64,000 nucleotides of DNA from Lysinibacillus sphaericus (lineage in GTDB: Bacteria > Bacillota > Bacilli > Bacillales_A > Planococcaceae). Below are positions 1 to 10,061 of the stretch, one piece after another. The notes below the pieces were generated by a model, which saw only the letters and a program-made list of their open reading frames with translations, was not told the origin of the DNA and ran no database searches. Both the position numbers and the translations under genes were made by a program. How positions within the stretch are numbered: position 1 is the stretch's first letter; each line of letters opens with the position of its first letter. The stretch covers positions 434,001 to 498,000 of the forward strand of contig NZ_CP015224.1 of the NCBI RefSeq assembly GCF_001629735.1, given 5' to 3'.

Positions 1-311
1 GGGACAGCCTATTGGGTTCACTCGTTGGTTTTGGCATATTATATAGTATTGCGGTTTTATCGAAAGGTGGAATGGGAGGAGGGGATATTAAATTATTCTT
101 TTTAATTGGTCTTGTTCTCGGTACTATTCATACGCTGTTGACTTTATTTTTAGCTGCTATCATTGGTATGATAGTCGGAATAGTTGTCTTATTAAAGCGT
201 AAACAGGGAAGAAAAACACCTATTCCCTTTGGCCCATCAATTGCATTAGCCGCTAATATTGTTTATTTCTATGGAGATTCGTTCATCAAGTGGTACTTAG
301 GTTTTTGGTAA
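1..311 (+). CDS. Prepilin peptidase (type IV leader peptidase), C-terminal part
   Basis: The reading frame is open from the window edge and carries the end of an A24-family aspartic peptidase. These membrane enzymes cut and often N-methylate type IV pilin-like leaders for competence or pilus assembly. The visible part has the GGGD motif followed by IKL, matching the GxGD active-site signature, and then three hydrophobic segments ending in W. The first catalytic aspartate region and the start lie upstream of the window. The family assignment is good; whether it is comC or a pilus-specific paralogue cannot be told from this fragment. Confidence 0.8.
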   Translation, partial: DSLLGSLVGFGILYSIAVLSKGGMGGGDIKLFFLIGLVLGTIHTLLTLFLAAIIGMIVGIVVLLKRKQGRKTPIPFGPSIALAANIVYFYGDSFIKWYLGFW

Positions 312-345
312 GTATTTAATCTTCAATTTTGTGGAGGGGAATCAA

Positions 346-1068
346 GTGAAGCCGATTATTGGAATTACAGCTTTTGTAGAAGATGATTTATCAGCTCATT
401 TAAATGCTGCTTACAGCAAAAGTATTATTGAGGCGGGCGGTATCCCCCTCATTATTCCGTTAGGGGTTGAGGAAGATGCTGCACAAATTTTAGCCCTTAC
501 GGATGGCTTATTGCTATCGGGAGGCTATGATGTACATCCTTTTTTATTTGGAGTGGACCCTTCACCAAAGTTAGGTAAAATTCATCCAGCTAGAGATGCC
601 GTAGAATTAGCATTAATTGAGGCTGCATTTTTACGAAAAATGCCTATTTTCGGTATTTGTCGGGGTATCCAAATATTAAATGTTGCATTAGGCGGGACGT
701 TATATCAGGACATTGATAGTGACCATTATAGTACAAAGCTTATTAAACATATGCAACAGGCCGGTAGATCAGTAGCAACGCATTATGTACAAATTATTGC
801 GGAGAATTTATTAGCCACTATTCTGGAACAAGAGAAAATTGCCGTCAATTCTTTTCATCATCAATCAGTGAATGTACTAGCGGAGAATTTAAAAGTTGCA
901 GCGAAATCAAGTGATGGCATTATTGAAGCAGTGGTACATGAGGAATTACCATTCTGCTTGGCTGTCCAGTGGCACCCAGAGGAATTAGCTATAGCAGGAG
1001 ATCCGCATGCACAAAAGCTATTTGCAGCGTTTATTGAAGCGAGCATAAAATTTAAAAAAGAGGCTTAA
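346..1068 (+). CDS. Class I glutamine amidotransferase-like hydrolase (gamma-glutamyl-GABA hydrolase family)
   Basis: This cytoplasmic hydrolase of the PuuD / peptidase C26 type removes gamma-linked glutamate from small molecules. A nucleophile elbow reads FGICRGIQILN with the catalytic Cys, and the catalytic His/Glu pair is in VQWHPEE near the C-terminus. LLLSGGYDV in the N-terminal third is typical of the family. A GTG at 346 is chosen because a GGAGGGG Shine-Dalgarno ends six bases before it; an upstream GTG at 331 overlaps that site. The gene stands alone, followed by its own terminator, so its natural substrate is not indicated by neighbours. Confidence 0.85.
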   Translation: MKPIIGITAFVEDDLSAHLNAAYSKSIIEAGGIPLIIPLGVEEDAAQILALTDGLLLSGGYDVHPFLFGVDPSPKLGKIHPARDAVELALIEAAFLRKMPIFGICRGIQILNVALGGTLYQDIDSDHYSTKLIKHMQQAGRSVATHYVQIIAENLLATILEQEKIAVNSFHHQSVNVLAENLKVAAKSSDGIIEAVVHEELPFCLAVQWHPEELAIAGDPHAQKLFAAFIEASIKFKKEA

Positions 1069-1080
1069 AAGGCCGTTGTC

Positions 1081-1114
1081 AAAAGAATCCAATAGTTTAT
1101 GGATTCTTTTTTTG
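1081..1114 (+). terminator. Rho-independent terminator of the amidotransferase gene
   Basis: AAAGAATCCA pairs with TGGATTCTTT around an 8-nt loop and is followed by a run of T. It lies 12 bases past the stop codon. Confidence 0.8.
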
Positions 1115-1117
1115 CGT

Positions 1118-1157
1118 AAAAAAGAGGATTTATGCTCAGTGAAGGAACACAATCCTC
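1118..1157 (-). terminator. Terminator of lexA
   Basis: Read on the minus strand, GAGGATT and AATCCTC form a stem and are followed by six T. It sits just past the lexA stop codon and back to back with the plus-strand terminator of the amidotransferase gene. Confidence 0.65.
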
Positions 1158-1171
1158 AAACCCTCATTTAA

Positions 1172-1789
1172 TTAATGTACACGGCGATACAGACCAACAA
1201 CTTGTCCCAAAATGGATACTTGATCGACGATAATCGGTTCCATTGATGAATTTTCAGGCTGTAAACGGAAATGGTTTTTTTCCTTAAAGAATCGTTTTAC
1301 AGTAGCTTCATCTTCAGCTGTCATGGCTACAACAATGTCTCCATTATTAGCCGTTGATTTTTGCTTCACAATCACTAAATCACCATCTAAAATTCCTGCT
1401 TCAATCATCGATTCACCCATAATTTCTAGCATGAATAACTGATCCTCACTCGTGCCATATGTATCAGGCAGTGGGAAATACTCTTCAATATTTTCGATAG
1501 CTGTAATAGGAGAACCTGCTGTAACCTTCCCTACAAGTGGTACATGGATGACGTGTTGCTTTTGGATGGATTCTTCAGGTTCAAGAATTTCAATAGCACG
1601 TGGTTTTGTTGGATCTCGACGAATAAAACCCTTTTGTTCTAATCGAGCCAAATGACCATGAACAGTTGAACTTGAAGCAAGTCCAACAGCTTCCCCGATT
1701 TCACGGACTGATGGCGGATACCCTTTAGCTCGTACCTCGTCTTTAATGAACGCTAAAATGTCCTCTTGTCTTTTCGATACTTTTTTCAT
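1172..1789 (-). CDS. lexA: LexA repressor (SOS regulator, DinR)
   Basis: LexA represses DNA-damage genes and cleaves itself when stimulated by RecA filaments. The 205-residue protein has an N-terminal winged helix (residues 1-65), the Ala91-Gly92 cleavage site in VGKVTAGSP, and the catalytic pair Ser127 (GESM) and Lys165 (TVKRFF). Length and motifs match B. subtilis LexA. It is divergent from yneA, as in B. subtilis, and several SOS boxes lie between the two starts, so autoregulation is expected. Confidence 0.97.
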   Translation of the reverse strand: MKKVSKRQEDILAFIKDEVRAKGYPPSVREIGEAVGLASSSTVHGHLARLEQKGFIRRDPTKPRAIEILEPEESIQKQHVIHVPLVGKVTAGSPITAIENIEEYFPLPDTYGTSEDQLFMLEIMGESMIEAGILDGDLVIVKQKSTANNGDIVVAMTAEDEATVKRFFKEKNHFRLQPENSSMEPIIVDQVSILGQVVGLYRRVH

Positions 1790-1858
1790 GATTGCTCACC
1801 TCTTTTTTCTAATATCATTCTTCTTATTTGATAGTATAACAGAATGCGAACACGTATG

Positions 1859-1937
1859 CAAACATAGGTTCGAAAAGTGTTTGACAAAAACGTTTGTTCG
1901 CTTTATTATGGGAACATATATTCCGAACAAACATTCT
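1859..1937. promoter_or_regulatory. Divergent lexA/yneA control region with several LexA (SOS) boxes and the yneA promoter
   Basis: The Gram-positive SOS box is CGAAC-N4-GTTCG. CAAACATAGGTTCG at 1859-1872 has one mismatch. AAAACGTTTGTTCG at 1887-1900 and CGAACAAACATTCT at 1924-1937 have two each. GGAACATATATTCC at 1911-1924 is weaker. A textbook promoter, TTGACA at 1881-1886 and TATTAT at 1904-1909 with a 17-nt spacer, points to yneA, and the 1887-1900 box fills that spacer, an ideal place for repression. Confidence 0.8.
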
Positions 1938-1952
1938 AGAAAAGAGGTTATA

Positions 1953-2950
<998 letters not shown>

Positions 2951-2952
<2 letters not shown>

Positions 2953-3529
2953 AATACAAGCTTTCGATAATAACATTTTGGGGTAGTTGAAAAGGGTTAT
3001 CTTTATTAATTCGATCATAAAACATAATACCATTTAAATGATCGATTTCATGTTGTACAACGATAGATTCATAGCCTTTTAAAGACAAAATAAATTCCTG
3101 TCCATCAATAGTATAGGCTTTTACTTTAATTCGTTCATATCTTGGTACAAAACCGTGAACTGGTCGATTAACAGACAGACACCCTTCTCCCTCAGGCAAA
3201 TAGATCATATTTAAAGAATGGCTCATTACTTTTGGGTTAATGAACATCATTTCGGGTTTTTGGTCATGATCTTCAAAAAGGACAGCAAACATTCTTTTAT
3301 CTACGCCAATTTGATTTGCAGAGAGGCCACTACCAGGACGTAGCTTATACTTTTTTGTTAAAATCGGATCTTGGCTGTTTTTTAAATATTGAAGCATAGA
3401 AAATAATATATGTCGGTCCTCTAAGGGAACTGGTATGGCAACATCTTGTGTTTGTTTTCGTAATAGGACCGAGTGTTCTTTTACAAAATCTTTCATAGTA
3501 ATCATGTAATCAGGATGAAATTTTGCCAT
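2951..3529 (-). CDS. def: Peptide deformylase
   Basis: The enzyme removes the formyl group from nascent protein N-termini. All three family motifs are present: GSGLSANQ at residues 66-73, EGCLS at 115-119 (metal ligand Cys117) and QHEIDH at 159-164 (ligands His160 and His164, catalytic Glu161). The insert between motifs 1 and 2 and the 192-residue length fit the Gram-positive type 2 enzymes. The start has GGAGGAGG nine bases upstream. It sits convergent to yneB, in a position not occupied by def in B. subtilis. Confidence 0.95.
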
Positions 3530-3672
3530 CGAAAAATACCTCCTCCGTATTCAGAAGTTTTTTCAAGCTAATTTGTATGGTCGGATCATCCATTATTGAC
3601 CAAGTGCCTAATACCATTTACAGGAACTTCTTCCATTTCCACGAGCTTAGTAGTTTAGTGTTTAATGTTCTT

Positions 3673-4200
3673 CTAACCTCCTAACAAATTGTCCCACTCT
3701 TCACGTAAGACTGCGTAATAGTATTCGTCCCACCATTCATCCCCATATGGTATACACTTTTTAAAAAAACCTTCACGCCTCATTCCGATTTTTTCCATAA
3801 CTTTATAGGAAGCGATATTTTCGGGCTGACACGTTGCAATAATTCTATGAAGTTTCTTTTCATTAAATCCATAGTCTAATACAGCATGTGCAGCTTCAGA
3901 AGCAAAGCCTTGATTTTGGTAACCTGGATTTAGTACCCAACCGATTTCATATGTATGATCACCGAAATAAGGATGGAAAACAATATGACCAATCACTTGC
4001 TTGCAATTATTTGAAACAATAGCAAAATGTTTTGCTTTGTCGCTGCTATTTTCTTTAATAAATTTCTTTGCCTGATCTTCAGTGAAAACACCTTCAGGCA
4101 TATAATGCATCACTTTTTCATCTGAAGTATAGCTATAAACAGCTTCCCAGTCCTGTTCTTGAAATGTTCGAATGAGTAATCGCTTAGTTGTCACGTTCAC
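3673..4200 (-). CDS. GNAT N-acetyltransferase (RimJ/RimL-like)
   Basis: This is a 175-residue single-domain acetyltransferase. RLLIRTFQEQDWEAVYSY is the usual RimJ/RimL-like opening, EIGWVLNPGYQNQGFASEA is the acetyl-CoA pyrophosphate loop, and NIASYKVMEKIGMRREG is the conserved C-terminal part. A GTG start at 4200 is preferred because GGAGG lies eight bases upstream; codons further upstream lack a ribosome site. The substrate is unknown; protein N-termini or small amines are possible. It is transcribed in the same direction as def, about 140 bp away. Confidence 0.85.
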   Translation of the reverse strand: MNVTTKRLLIRTFQEQDWEAVYSYTSDEKVMHYMPEGVFTEDQAKKFIKENSSDKAKHFAIVSNNCKQVIGHIVFHPYFGDHTYEIGWVLNPGYQNQGFASEAAHAVLDYGFNEKKLHRIIATCQPENIASYKVMEKIGMRREGFFKKCIPYGDEWWDEYYYAVLREEWDNLLGG

Positions 4201-4390
4201 ATGTATATCCTCCAATATATAGTTAAATTTTTCCTTCCATATAATACTTATACACTTCAAACATCTGGAAGTCATGTATTTTTTTATTTCAACAGATTGA
4301 ATAAGGGTTGGTATAACTGCATTTAATGGGAAACCGTGCTATACTTTGCATACCGAAGTCAATAAGATAGGTACTGAAAGGTGTGTAACT

Positions 4391-4624
4391 ATGTTATCAA
4401 AAGAAAAAATTAACCGTATAAATGAACTTTCTGCTAAAGCAAAAAATGGTCAACTAACGGATGAAGAGGCAAAGGAGCGAACAGCGCTTCGTAAAGAATA
4501 CTTGGATACATTTAGAGCAACGATGCGTGATACGATTGAAAACGTAAAAGTGGTTGATGCAGAAGGAAATGATGTCACGCCAGAGAAGGTAAGACAAGCG
4601 AAAAAAAATAAATTTCTAAATTAA
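4391..4624 (+). CDS. ynzC: YnzC family protein (DUF896)
   Basis: This 77-residue cytoplasmic protein has exactly the length of B. subtilis YnzC. It shows the helical hairpin INRINELSAKAKNGQLTDEEA and the conserved LRKEYLDTFRATMRDT segment of the family. The start at 4391 follows AAAGGTG. In B. subtilis ynzC is the third gene of the yneA-yneB operon; here def and an acetyltransferase on the other strand separate it, so it probably has its own promoter. Its molecular role is unknown. Confidence 0.9.
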   Translation: MLSKEKINRINELSAKAKNGQLTDEEAKERTALRKEYLDTFRATMRDTIENVKVVDAEGNDVTPEKVRQAKKNKFLN

Positions 4625-4749
4625 TGTGACACAATTTAATAAAGCATGTATGAAAATACAAATAGTATAACAAAAGCATTGTTTTCTAAAGCAATGTTGA
4701 CTAAACTGTAGAAGAACAATTATAGGACGAGAAAGGATGTCACAATATA

Positions 4750-6744
4750 ATGACTCAACATGCGGATTTATTAGCAATTAATGCTATCCGAACTTTGTCA
4801 ATCGATGCTATTGAAAAAGCAAATTCTGGTCACCCAGGTTTACCAATGGGGGCAGCGCCAATGGCTTATACGCTTTGGACAAAACAATTACGCCATAATC
4901 CAGCGAACCCAAAATGGTATAATCGCGATCGTTTTGTATTATCAGCTGGTCATGGTTCCATGCTTCTATACAGCCTACTTCATTTAGGCGGCTATGGTTT
5001 ACCAATGGAAGAAATTCAAAACTTCCGCCAATGGGATTCATTAACACCAGGACATCCTGAATATGGTCATACAGTAGGTGTGGAAGCAACAACTGGTCCT
5101 CTAGGACAAGGTATTGCCATGACTGTAGGTATGGCAATGGCAGAGCGTCATTTAGCAGCTACTTACAATAAACCAGGTCATGACATCGTTGACCACTATA
5201 CATTTGCATTATGTGGTGATGGAGACTTAATGGAGGGCGTAGCAGCAGAGGCTATTTCATTAGCTGGTCACTTAAAACTTGAAAAATTAATCGTGCTTTA
5301 CGATTCTAATGATATTTCTTTAGATGGAGACTTAGAAAAGTCATTCTCAGAAAACGTCCAAAAACGTTTTGAATCTTATGGCTGGAATTATTTAAAAGTT
5401 GCAGATGGCACAGATGTTGATGCGATTAATGCAACTATTGAAGAAGCTAAAAAATCAACTGGCAAACCAACATTGATTGAAGTGAAAACAGTGATTGGTT
5501 TTGGTTCACCAAATAAATCGGGTAAAGCGGATTCTCATGGTGCACCACTTGGTACAGATGAAGTGGTATTAACAAAAGCTGCCTATGAGTGGGCACATGA
5601 GCCTTTCCAAATTCCTGCTGAAGTATATGATACTTTTAATGCTGCGGCTGAGGTGCAAGGAGCACAGTCTGAAGAAGCTTGGAATGCGAAATTTACTGCT
5701 TATAAACAGGAATTCCCAGAATTAGCAGCTCAATTTGAACAGGCTATGAAGGGTGAATTACCAGCAGACTTCGCTTCGGAATTACCAGTGTATGAAGCTG
5801 GTAAATCTGTAGCAACACGTTCTTCTTCTGGCGATGCGATTAATGCTATTGCTAAGAAAACTCCATCATTCTTTGGTGGCTCTGCTGACCTTGCTGGCTC
5901 TAATAAAACAACGATGAAGGGTGCAGGCGACTTCTCAGCGGACGATTATGCTGGTCGCAACATCTGGTTTGGTGTGCGTGAATTTGCAATGGGCGCTGCT
6001 TTAAACGGTATGGCACTTCACGGTGGTTTAAATGTATTTGGTGGTACATTCTTCGTGTTCTCAGACTATGTGCGTCCGGCAGTTCGTCTGTCAGCATTAA
6101 TGGGTCTACCTGTAACGTATGTATTTACACATGACTCGATTGCTGTTGGCGAAGATGGTCCAACGCATGAGCCAATTGAACACCTTGCATCACTACGTGC
6201 AATGCCTAATTTATCTGTTGTTCGTCCTGCGGATGCAAATGAATCAGCTGTTGCATGGGAGCTTGCCGTTGCATCAGAAAATACGCCAACAGTATTAGTA
6301 TTGTCTCGTCAAAACTTACCTGTTCTTAACGCTTCTATTGAAACAGTACGTGAAGGTGTGACGAAGGGTGCTTACACAGTATCTCCTGCAACTAAAGCAG
6401 TAGCGGATGCTATATTAATTGCAACAGGCTCTGAAGTATCTCTTGCAATTGAAGCTCAAAATGCATTAAAAGGTGAAGGTTTGGATGTAGCTGTCGTTTC
6501 AATGCCATCTATGGATCGCTTTGAAAAACAAGATGCTGCCTACAAAGAATCTGTTTTACCAAAAGCTGTCACTAAACGTCTTGCGATTGAAATGGGTGCA
6601 TCATTCGGCTGGCATAAATATACTGGCTTTGATGGTGATGTGCTTGCAATCGATAAATTTGGCGCATCAGCTCCAGGTGAAGTAGTAATGGAAAAATACG
6701 GATTCACTGTAGAAAATGTAGTTGCGAAGGTAAAAGCGCTATAA
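4750..6744 (+). CDS. tkt: Transketolase
   Basis: Thiamine-diphosphate-dependent transketolase moves two-carbon units between sugar phosphates in the pentose phosphate pathway. The 664-residue protein has all three domains. The TPP-binding motif starts GDGDLMEG near residue 157 and ends in NDISLDG. The pyrimidine domain carries [10 protein letters not shown], and [15 protein letters not shown] holds conserved substrate contacts. An AAAGG site precedes the ATG. It lies between ynzC and sirA as in B. subtilis, apart from the intervening IS relic and lia module. Confidence 0.98.
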   Translation: MTQHADLLAINAIRTLSIDAIEKANSGHPGLPMGAAPMAYTLWTKQLRHNPANPKWYNRDRFVLSAGHGSMLLYSLLHLGGYGLPMEEIQNFRQWDSLTPGHPEYGHTVGVEATTGPLGQGIAMTVGMAMAERHLAATYNKPGHDIVDHYTFALCGDGDLMEGVAAEAISLAGHLKLEKLIVLYDSNDISLDGDLEKSFSENVQKRFESYGWNYLKVADGTDVDAINATIEEAKKSTGKPTLIEVKTVIGFGSPNKSGKADSHGAPLGTDEVVLTKAAYEWAHEPFQIPAEVYDTFNAAAEVQGAQSEEAWNAKFTAYKQEFPELAAQFEQAMKGELPADFASELPVYEAGKSVATRSSSGDAINAIAKKTPSFFGGSADLAGSNKTTMKGAGDFSADDYAGRNIWFGVREFAMGAALNGMALHGGLNVFGGTFFVFSDYVRPAVRLSALMGLPVTYVFTHDSIAVGEDGPTHEPIEHLASLRAMPNLSVVRPADANESAVAWELAVASENTPTVLVLSRQNLPVLNASIETVREGVTKGAYTVSPATKAVADAILIATGSEVSLAIEAQNALKGEGLDVAVVSMPSMDRFEKQDAAYKESVLPKAVTKRLAIEMGASFGWHKYTGFDGDVLAIDKFGASAPGEVVMEKYGFTVENVVAKVKAL

Positions 6745-6754
6745 GATTTTTAAT

Positions 6755-6806
6755 AAAGTACCGCAACACTCAGCGTATCAATTCGCTGGGCGTTGCGGTA
6801 CTTTTT
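6755..6806 (+). terminator. Terminator of tkt
   Basis: AAAGTACCGCAAC pairs with GTTGCGGTACTTT, closing over an internal CAGCG/CGCTG stem, and is followed by T. Confidence 0.9.
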
Positions 6807-6909
6807 ATAGCATGTGAGAATCAAATGTTAGGTATTGAGTGACGTATCACTAAAGGAATTAACAAATATATCTGTGGCAATAATTTTCAAAAATATCCCA
6901 AATCAAATA

Positions 6910-6931
6910 AACTGCATATGGTTATGCAGTT
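6910..6931. repeat. Left copy of a 22-bp duplicated palindrome (target-site duplication)
   Basis: The palindrome AACTGCATA-TGGT-TATGCAGTT is identical to the copy at 7586-7607. The left copy ends exactly where the CAGACTG end of the IS relic begins. Its outer flank is A/T-rich, so the undisrupted site would have been a terminator hairpin behind liaR. Confidence 0.85.
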
Positions 6932-6939
6932 CAGACTGT

Positions 6940-6988
6940 GACAAAAGGAATTGAGAAGTTCACACTCGATTCCTTTTGTCATTTTTTT
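6940..6988 (+). terminator. Strong hairpin with T-run at the left end of the IS relic
   Basis: GACAAAAGGAATTGAG pairs with CTCGATTCCTTTTGTC and is followed by ATTTTTTT. It starts inside the inverted end. It would stop transcription entering from tkt, a common way insertion elements shield their transposase. Confidence 0.75.
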
Positions 6989-7044
6989 ACTTTCTTTATG
7001 TTTAAAAATGGTAATTTGATATCCCATAAAACAGACTCTTCAAG

Positions 7045-7343
7045 TATAAGAACTCTTTTAAGCCGCCAGCCACGTCCAAGTAGCTAGTTTCTTTAAATTC
7101 ATGACAGCAAGAGTTAGTATCGCCTGCATGGACAATTTTTCAGACCTCTAGGTTGTCCATCGCATACCATTGCATCGGCAAAGACATGCTCAATCGTTTC
7201 TTTACGCTTGCATAAATTTGTTTGACGTCATAGGAATGGCGTAAATGTTCAGCTTCCTCCACATACAGTTCCCAAGTATGGCGTTGAATGAGTTTTTTGT
7301 GATTCTTACTTTCAGTACATTGGGAAGGCTTGACACTTCGCAC
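7045..7343 (-). pseudogene. IS1182-family transposase, C-terminal fragment with frameshifts
   Basis: The minus strand encodes CTESKNHKKLIQRHTWELY followed by EEAEHLRHSYDVKQIY, the C-terminal signature of IS1182/IS4-like DDE transposases. The frame then breaks near KKRLSMSL, where ETIE-type residues are expected. After a stop, another frame continues with ILTLAVMNLKKLATW, the usual end of these proteins. The N-terminal two thirds, including the first catalytic Asp, are missing. It is clearly non-functional. Confidence 0.75.
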
Positions 7344-7421
7344 AAATCAAAGGTTTCGATGTATTAGCACCTCAAAATTTACTTTTCAACATCCTATATA
7401 GATGGGGCACTTTATGTAGAA

Positions 7422-7550
7422 GTTGATGGGAACGAAGGGCGGTGACTCCAGCGGGAAAAGCGGGAAAGACGAGATCCTGGACTGAGCGAAGCGAGGGAAG
7501 CAGCTCGACCCCGCCCGCGGAAAGCGTCCACCCGTAGTGGAAATCAACGG
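7422..7550. repeat. Structured GC-rich intergenic repeat, copy 1
   Basis: This 129-bp block starts GTTGATGGGAACG and ends GTAGTGGAAATCAAC, so its ends are complementary. It contains GACTCCAGCGGGAAAAGCG and GCGAAGCGAGGGAAGC. A degenerate second copy lies at 28023-28148. Such repeats are scattered through Bacillaceae genomes. Here it is nested within the right part of the IS relic. Confidence 0.7.
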
Positions 7551-7585
7551 CTTTACTTTATTTCATTGAGTTTGTCTACAGTCTG

Positions 7586-7607
7586 AACTGCATATGGTTA
7601 TGCAGTT
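7586..7607. repeat. Right copy of the 22-bp duplicated palindrome
   Basis: This copy is identical to 6910-6931. It is followed by T7 on the plus strand and lies 14 bases from the liaR stop codon. The original single site was probably a bidirectional terminator that the insertion split into two copies. Confidence 0.85.
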
Positions 7608-7621
7608 TTTTTATGTAGGAA

Positions 7622-8254
7622 TTATTTGGCAAGCCCATTTTGAAATGCATAGACAACAGCCTGTGTACGATCCTGCACTTCTAGCTTTGCTAGAATATTG
7701 CTAACATGTGTTTTCACAGTTTTTAAAGCAATATATAGCTCATCGGCGATTTCCTGATTGGCTTTGCCCTGTGCCATTAATAATAGGACTTCCATTTCAC
7801 GGTCAGTAAGTTGCTCGTAAAGAGGTGTATTATTGCCGTTGCGCATACGGTGCATCATTTTAGATGTGACTTCTGGCTCTAAAACCGTTTCGCCACCCAT
7901 TGTTTTACGAATGGCTTCCGCAATTTGTTTAGCATTAGATGTTTTTAAAATATAACTTACTGCTCCTGCCTCTAATGCAGGGTAGACTTTGTCATCATCT
8001 AAAAAGCTAGTCACCATCATGATTTTTGCCTCAGGCCATGCCGCTAAAATTTCTGCTGTTGCCTCAGCACCAGTCATAATGGGCATAACATTATCCATTA
8101 AAATAATATCAGGCTTTAAGGCAAGAGCACGCTCAACTGCTTCTTGCCCGTTTTCAGCCTCACCAACAACTGTAATATCAGGCTGTGCGGATAAGTAAGC
8201 TGAAACGCCTATACGCACCATTTCATGATCATCCACTATGAGTACTTGTATCAT
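7622..8254 (-). CDS. liaR: LiaR-type response regulator (NarL/FixJ family)
   Basis: The 210-residue cytoplasmic DNA-binding regulator has a receiver domain with the acidic pocket at VDDHE, phosphoacceptor Asp54 (ILMDNVMP) and Lys104 in LKTS. The LuxR-type helix-turn-helix reads [22 protein letters not shown]. Its gene overlaps the sensor kinase gene by 26 bp and follows liaF, the conserved liaF-liaS-liaR order of envelope-stress systems (VraTSR in staphylococci). It should activate the liaI-liaH pair upstream. Confidence 0.93.
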   Translation of the reverse strand: MIQVLIVDDHEMVRIGVSAYLSAQPDITVVGEAENGQEAVERALALKPDIILMDNVMPIMTGAEATAEILAAWPEAKIMMVTSFLDDDKVYPALEAGAVSYILKTSNAKQIAEAIRKTMGGETVLEPEVTSKMMHRMRNGNNTPLYEQLTDREMEVLLLMAQGKANQEIADELYIALKTVKTHVSNILAKLEVQDRTQAVVYAFQNGLAK

Positions 8255-9269
8255 TACTATTGACCTCCTCCTTATGTAGTGGAATTTTTACTTCGACAAT
8301 CGTTCCTTCTTCAGGGACTGACACAATTTTGTATGTGCAGCCTATTTCAACTGCACGTTCAGCAATATTTTGCAAGCCGTAAGAAGTGGATTTATCGGCT
8401 TCTACATCAAAGCCCAAACCATTATCTTGAATGCGTAAAATGGCTAAGTCATCTCGTGCAACAAGCAACAATTCAACCTCACTTGCTTTGGCATGTCGAA
8501 GTGTATTAGAGAGGGCTTCCTGGGCAATGCGGAATAAGTGATCTTCTTCTGCTTTCGTTAATGCCATTTCTTCTAGCTCATATTCAATATGAAAGTAAAC
8601 CTTTTGCTGAAGCTCAATAATTAATTCCTCTAAGCCTTGCGCAAGCGTTTTATTGCGGAGTGCAACAGGGCGTAAGTGTAACAGTAACGCACGCATTTCG
8701 AGCTGTGCTTGTTGTACTATTTTTTCCACTTGCTTTAAACTAGTCGCATTTTCGTCACTTTCAGTTAAAGCAGAAAGCAACATGGAGGCCGCAAACAATT
8801 GCTGCGACACAGAATCATGTAATTCTCTAGCCAGACGTTGACGTTCAGCAACGATGCGTTCCTGAATAATTTTGTCATGAGCTTCTGCACGTTCATTGGA
8901 TAAGCGCTGTAGGCTTTTACGCTGTGTATCTATTAATTCACTTGTTTGAATAAGTGCTTTTTTTAATGGTTTCGGAAGGGCTTGCTTTTTAGAAAGTACA
9001 AAATCAGGCTCAATTAACTGTTTGACAATTTTTGTTGCTTGAGCCTCTCGGGCACGAGCAGTCATACTAATCCAACTGGCAAAGAGGAAGCTTAGAGCAA
9101 ATAGGCTGACTACAATAATTCCGCCAAGAGGAAAATTATTATAATTTTGTCGCCATAAAGGTTCCCAAGCTTTTTCATCAGGATTTCCCCATACGGCAAC
9201 AAGCAATCCGAATGTAGCGCTCATTAAAATGAAAAATAAGGTAAATAATCTTGAGATAAAGGCAATCAT
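8229..9269 (-). CDS. liaS: LiaS-type sensor histidine kinase
   Basis: This 346-residue membrane kinase senses lipid II-cycle stress from antibiotics such as bacitracin. Two transmembrane helices (about residues 7-27 and 49-70) enclose a very short extracellular loop, as in intramembrane-sensing kinases. The HisKA_3 box [16 protein letters not shown] carries His151, and the ATPase part has DNGLGFD and [14 protein letters not shown] overlap with liaF and overlap with liaR show a single transcript. Confidence 0.93.
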   Translation of the reverse strand: MIAFISRLFTLFFILMSATFGLLVAVWGNPDEKAWEPLWRQNYNNFPLGGIIVVSLFALSFLFASWISMTARAREAQATKIVKQLIEPDFVLSKKQALPKPLKKALIQTSELIDTQRKSLQRLSNERAEAHDKIIQERIVAERQRLARELHDSVSQQLFAASMLLSALTESDENATSLKQVEKIVQQAQLEMRALLLHLRPVALRNKTLAQGLEELIIELQQKVYFHIEYELEEMALTKAEEDHLFRIAQEALSNTLRHAKASEVELLLVARDDLAILRIQDNGLGFDVEADKSTSYGLQNIAERAVEIGCTYKIVSVPEEGTIVEVKIPLHKEEVNSNDTSTHSG

Positions 9270-9949
9270 TTACGCAGCACCTCCAAATCTCCAAGCCATG
9301 TTGCAACATGAATAATTAATATGCGTTTTGCATCCTCTGGATTTCCATCAGAAAAGCTAACACTTTCATTTAAAATACGTTGTGGGCCCACATGTAAGCA
9401 AGTAAGCTCACCGAATAGGGTAGTATAGTGTATACGAAAAGGTATTTCATATGGGACATAGATTTGTACTTTACCGATACCTTGACGAATCGTAATTAGA
9501 CTTGTGCCAGCAGGCAAAATCGTTTGAGTCGTATCCACTGTAATATCCCCTGCTAAACGTTGAATCTGCACATCTTGCCATTTGTATGCCTCTGTTGGTG
9601 CTTGGATGGTGCCAATTAAGTCGTTTTTCGAAGTAGATAGTTTTTCAAAAAGCTCTGCACCGACTATTTTTGGTTCATTTTCTCGTTGTAAGTATTGATA
9701 AAGCATATATAAGAGCATTATGACAATGAATAGACGGAGGCTCCACATTGTGAATAATGCAATCGCGATGAAGAATATGCCGGTCCATTTAAAAAAGCGA
9801 ACTTTTTTAGAAAAGCTTAAATAAAGCAGTACGGCCCCAATCAATAAACAAAAGGCGCCACCATTATTAAAAATAGTAAGCTCCACAAAAACGAGTAAAA
9901 AGAAGCATAGTACCCAAAATGTGAGCTTATTTGTAGTGAAATTCTGCAA
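9266..9949 (-). CDS. liaF: LiaF-type inhibitor of the LiaRS system
   Basis: LiaF keeps the LiaS kinase off in unstressed cells. The protein has several hydrophobic N-terminal helices (roughly residues 10-80) and a cytoplasmic C-terminal domain typical of the cell-wall-active antibiotic response family, including AGDITVDTTQTILPAG and SVSFSDGNPEDAKRILI. A TTG at 9949 is chosen because AAGGGTG lies just upstream; a GTG at 9958 overlaps that site and is the alternative. It is the first gene of liaFSR. Confidence 0.88.
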   Translation of the reverse strand: MQNFTTNKLTFWVLCFFLLVFVELTIFNNGGAFCLLIGAVLLYLSFSKKVRFFKWTGIFFIAIALFTMWSLRLFIVIMLLYMLYQYLQRENEPKIVGAELFEKLSTSKNDLIGTIQAPTEAYKWQDVQIQRLAGDITVDTTQTILPAGTSLITIRQGIGKVQIYVPYEIPFRIHYTTLFGELTCLHVGPQRILNESVSFSDGNPEDAKRILIIHVATWLGDLEVLRK

Positions 9950-10018
9950 GAGGGTCACCCTTCTTTCTACTAATAGTATAAAAGAGGGAATGGGACCCTC
10001 TGTTTTAAAACGTGAAAG

Positions 10019-10044
10019 AATGCGCCGGCTAGCGAGGGCGCATT
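10019..10044 (-). terminator. Hairpin between liaH and liaF (possible attenuator)
   Basis: AATGCGCC and GGCGCATT form an 8-bp stem, but only a short pyrimidine stretch follows on the minus strand. A leaky terminator here would give high liaIH and low liaFSR expression. That role is inferred. Confidence 0.45.
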
Positions 10045-10061
10045 ACTTCCATTATAACATG

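Larger units (their letters stand above)
6932..7585. mobile_element. Decayed, internally deleted IS1182-like insertion element
   Basis: The 654-bp element is bounded by imperfect inverted ends: CAGACTGTGACAAAA on the left and, read inward from the right, CAGACTGTAGACAAA. A 22-bp direct repeat flanks it. Inside lies a broken transposase tail on the minus strand and, at the right, a GC-rich structured repeat. Full IS1182 members are about 1.3-1.9 kb, so much of the transposase is gone. It is probably immobile without a helper. Confidence 0.8.

Noticed and set aside
4697-4725. TTGACT...TTATAG as the tkt promoter
   Set aside because: The predicted transcription start would fall on the ribosome-binding site, leaving no usable leader.
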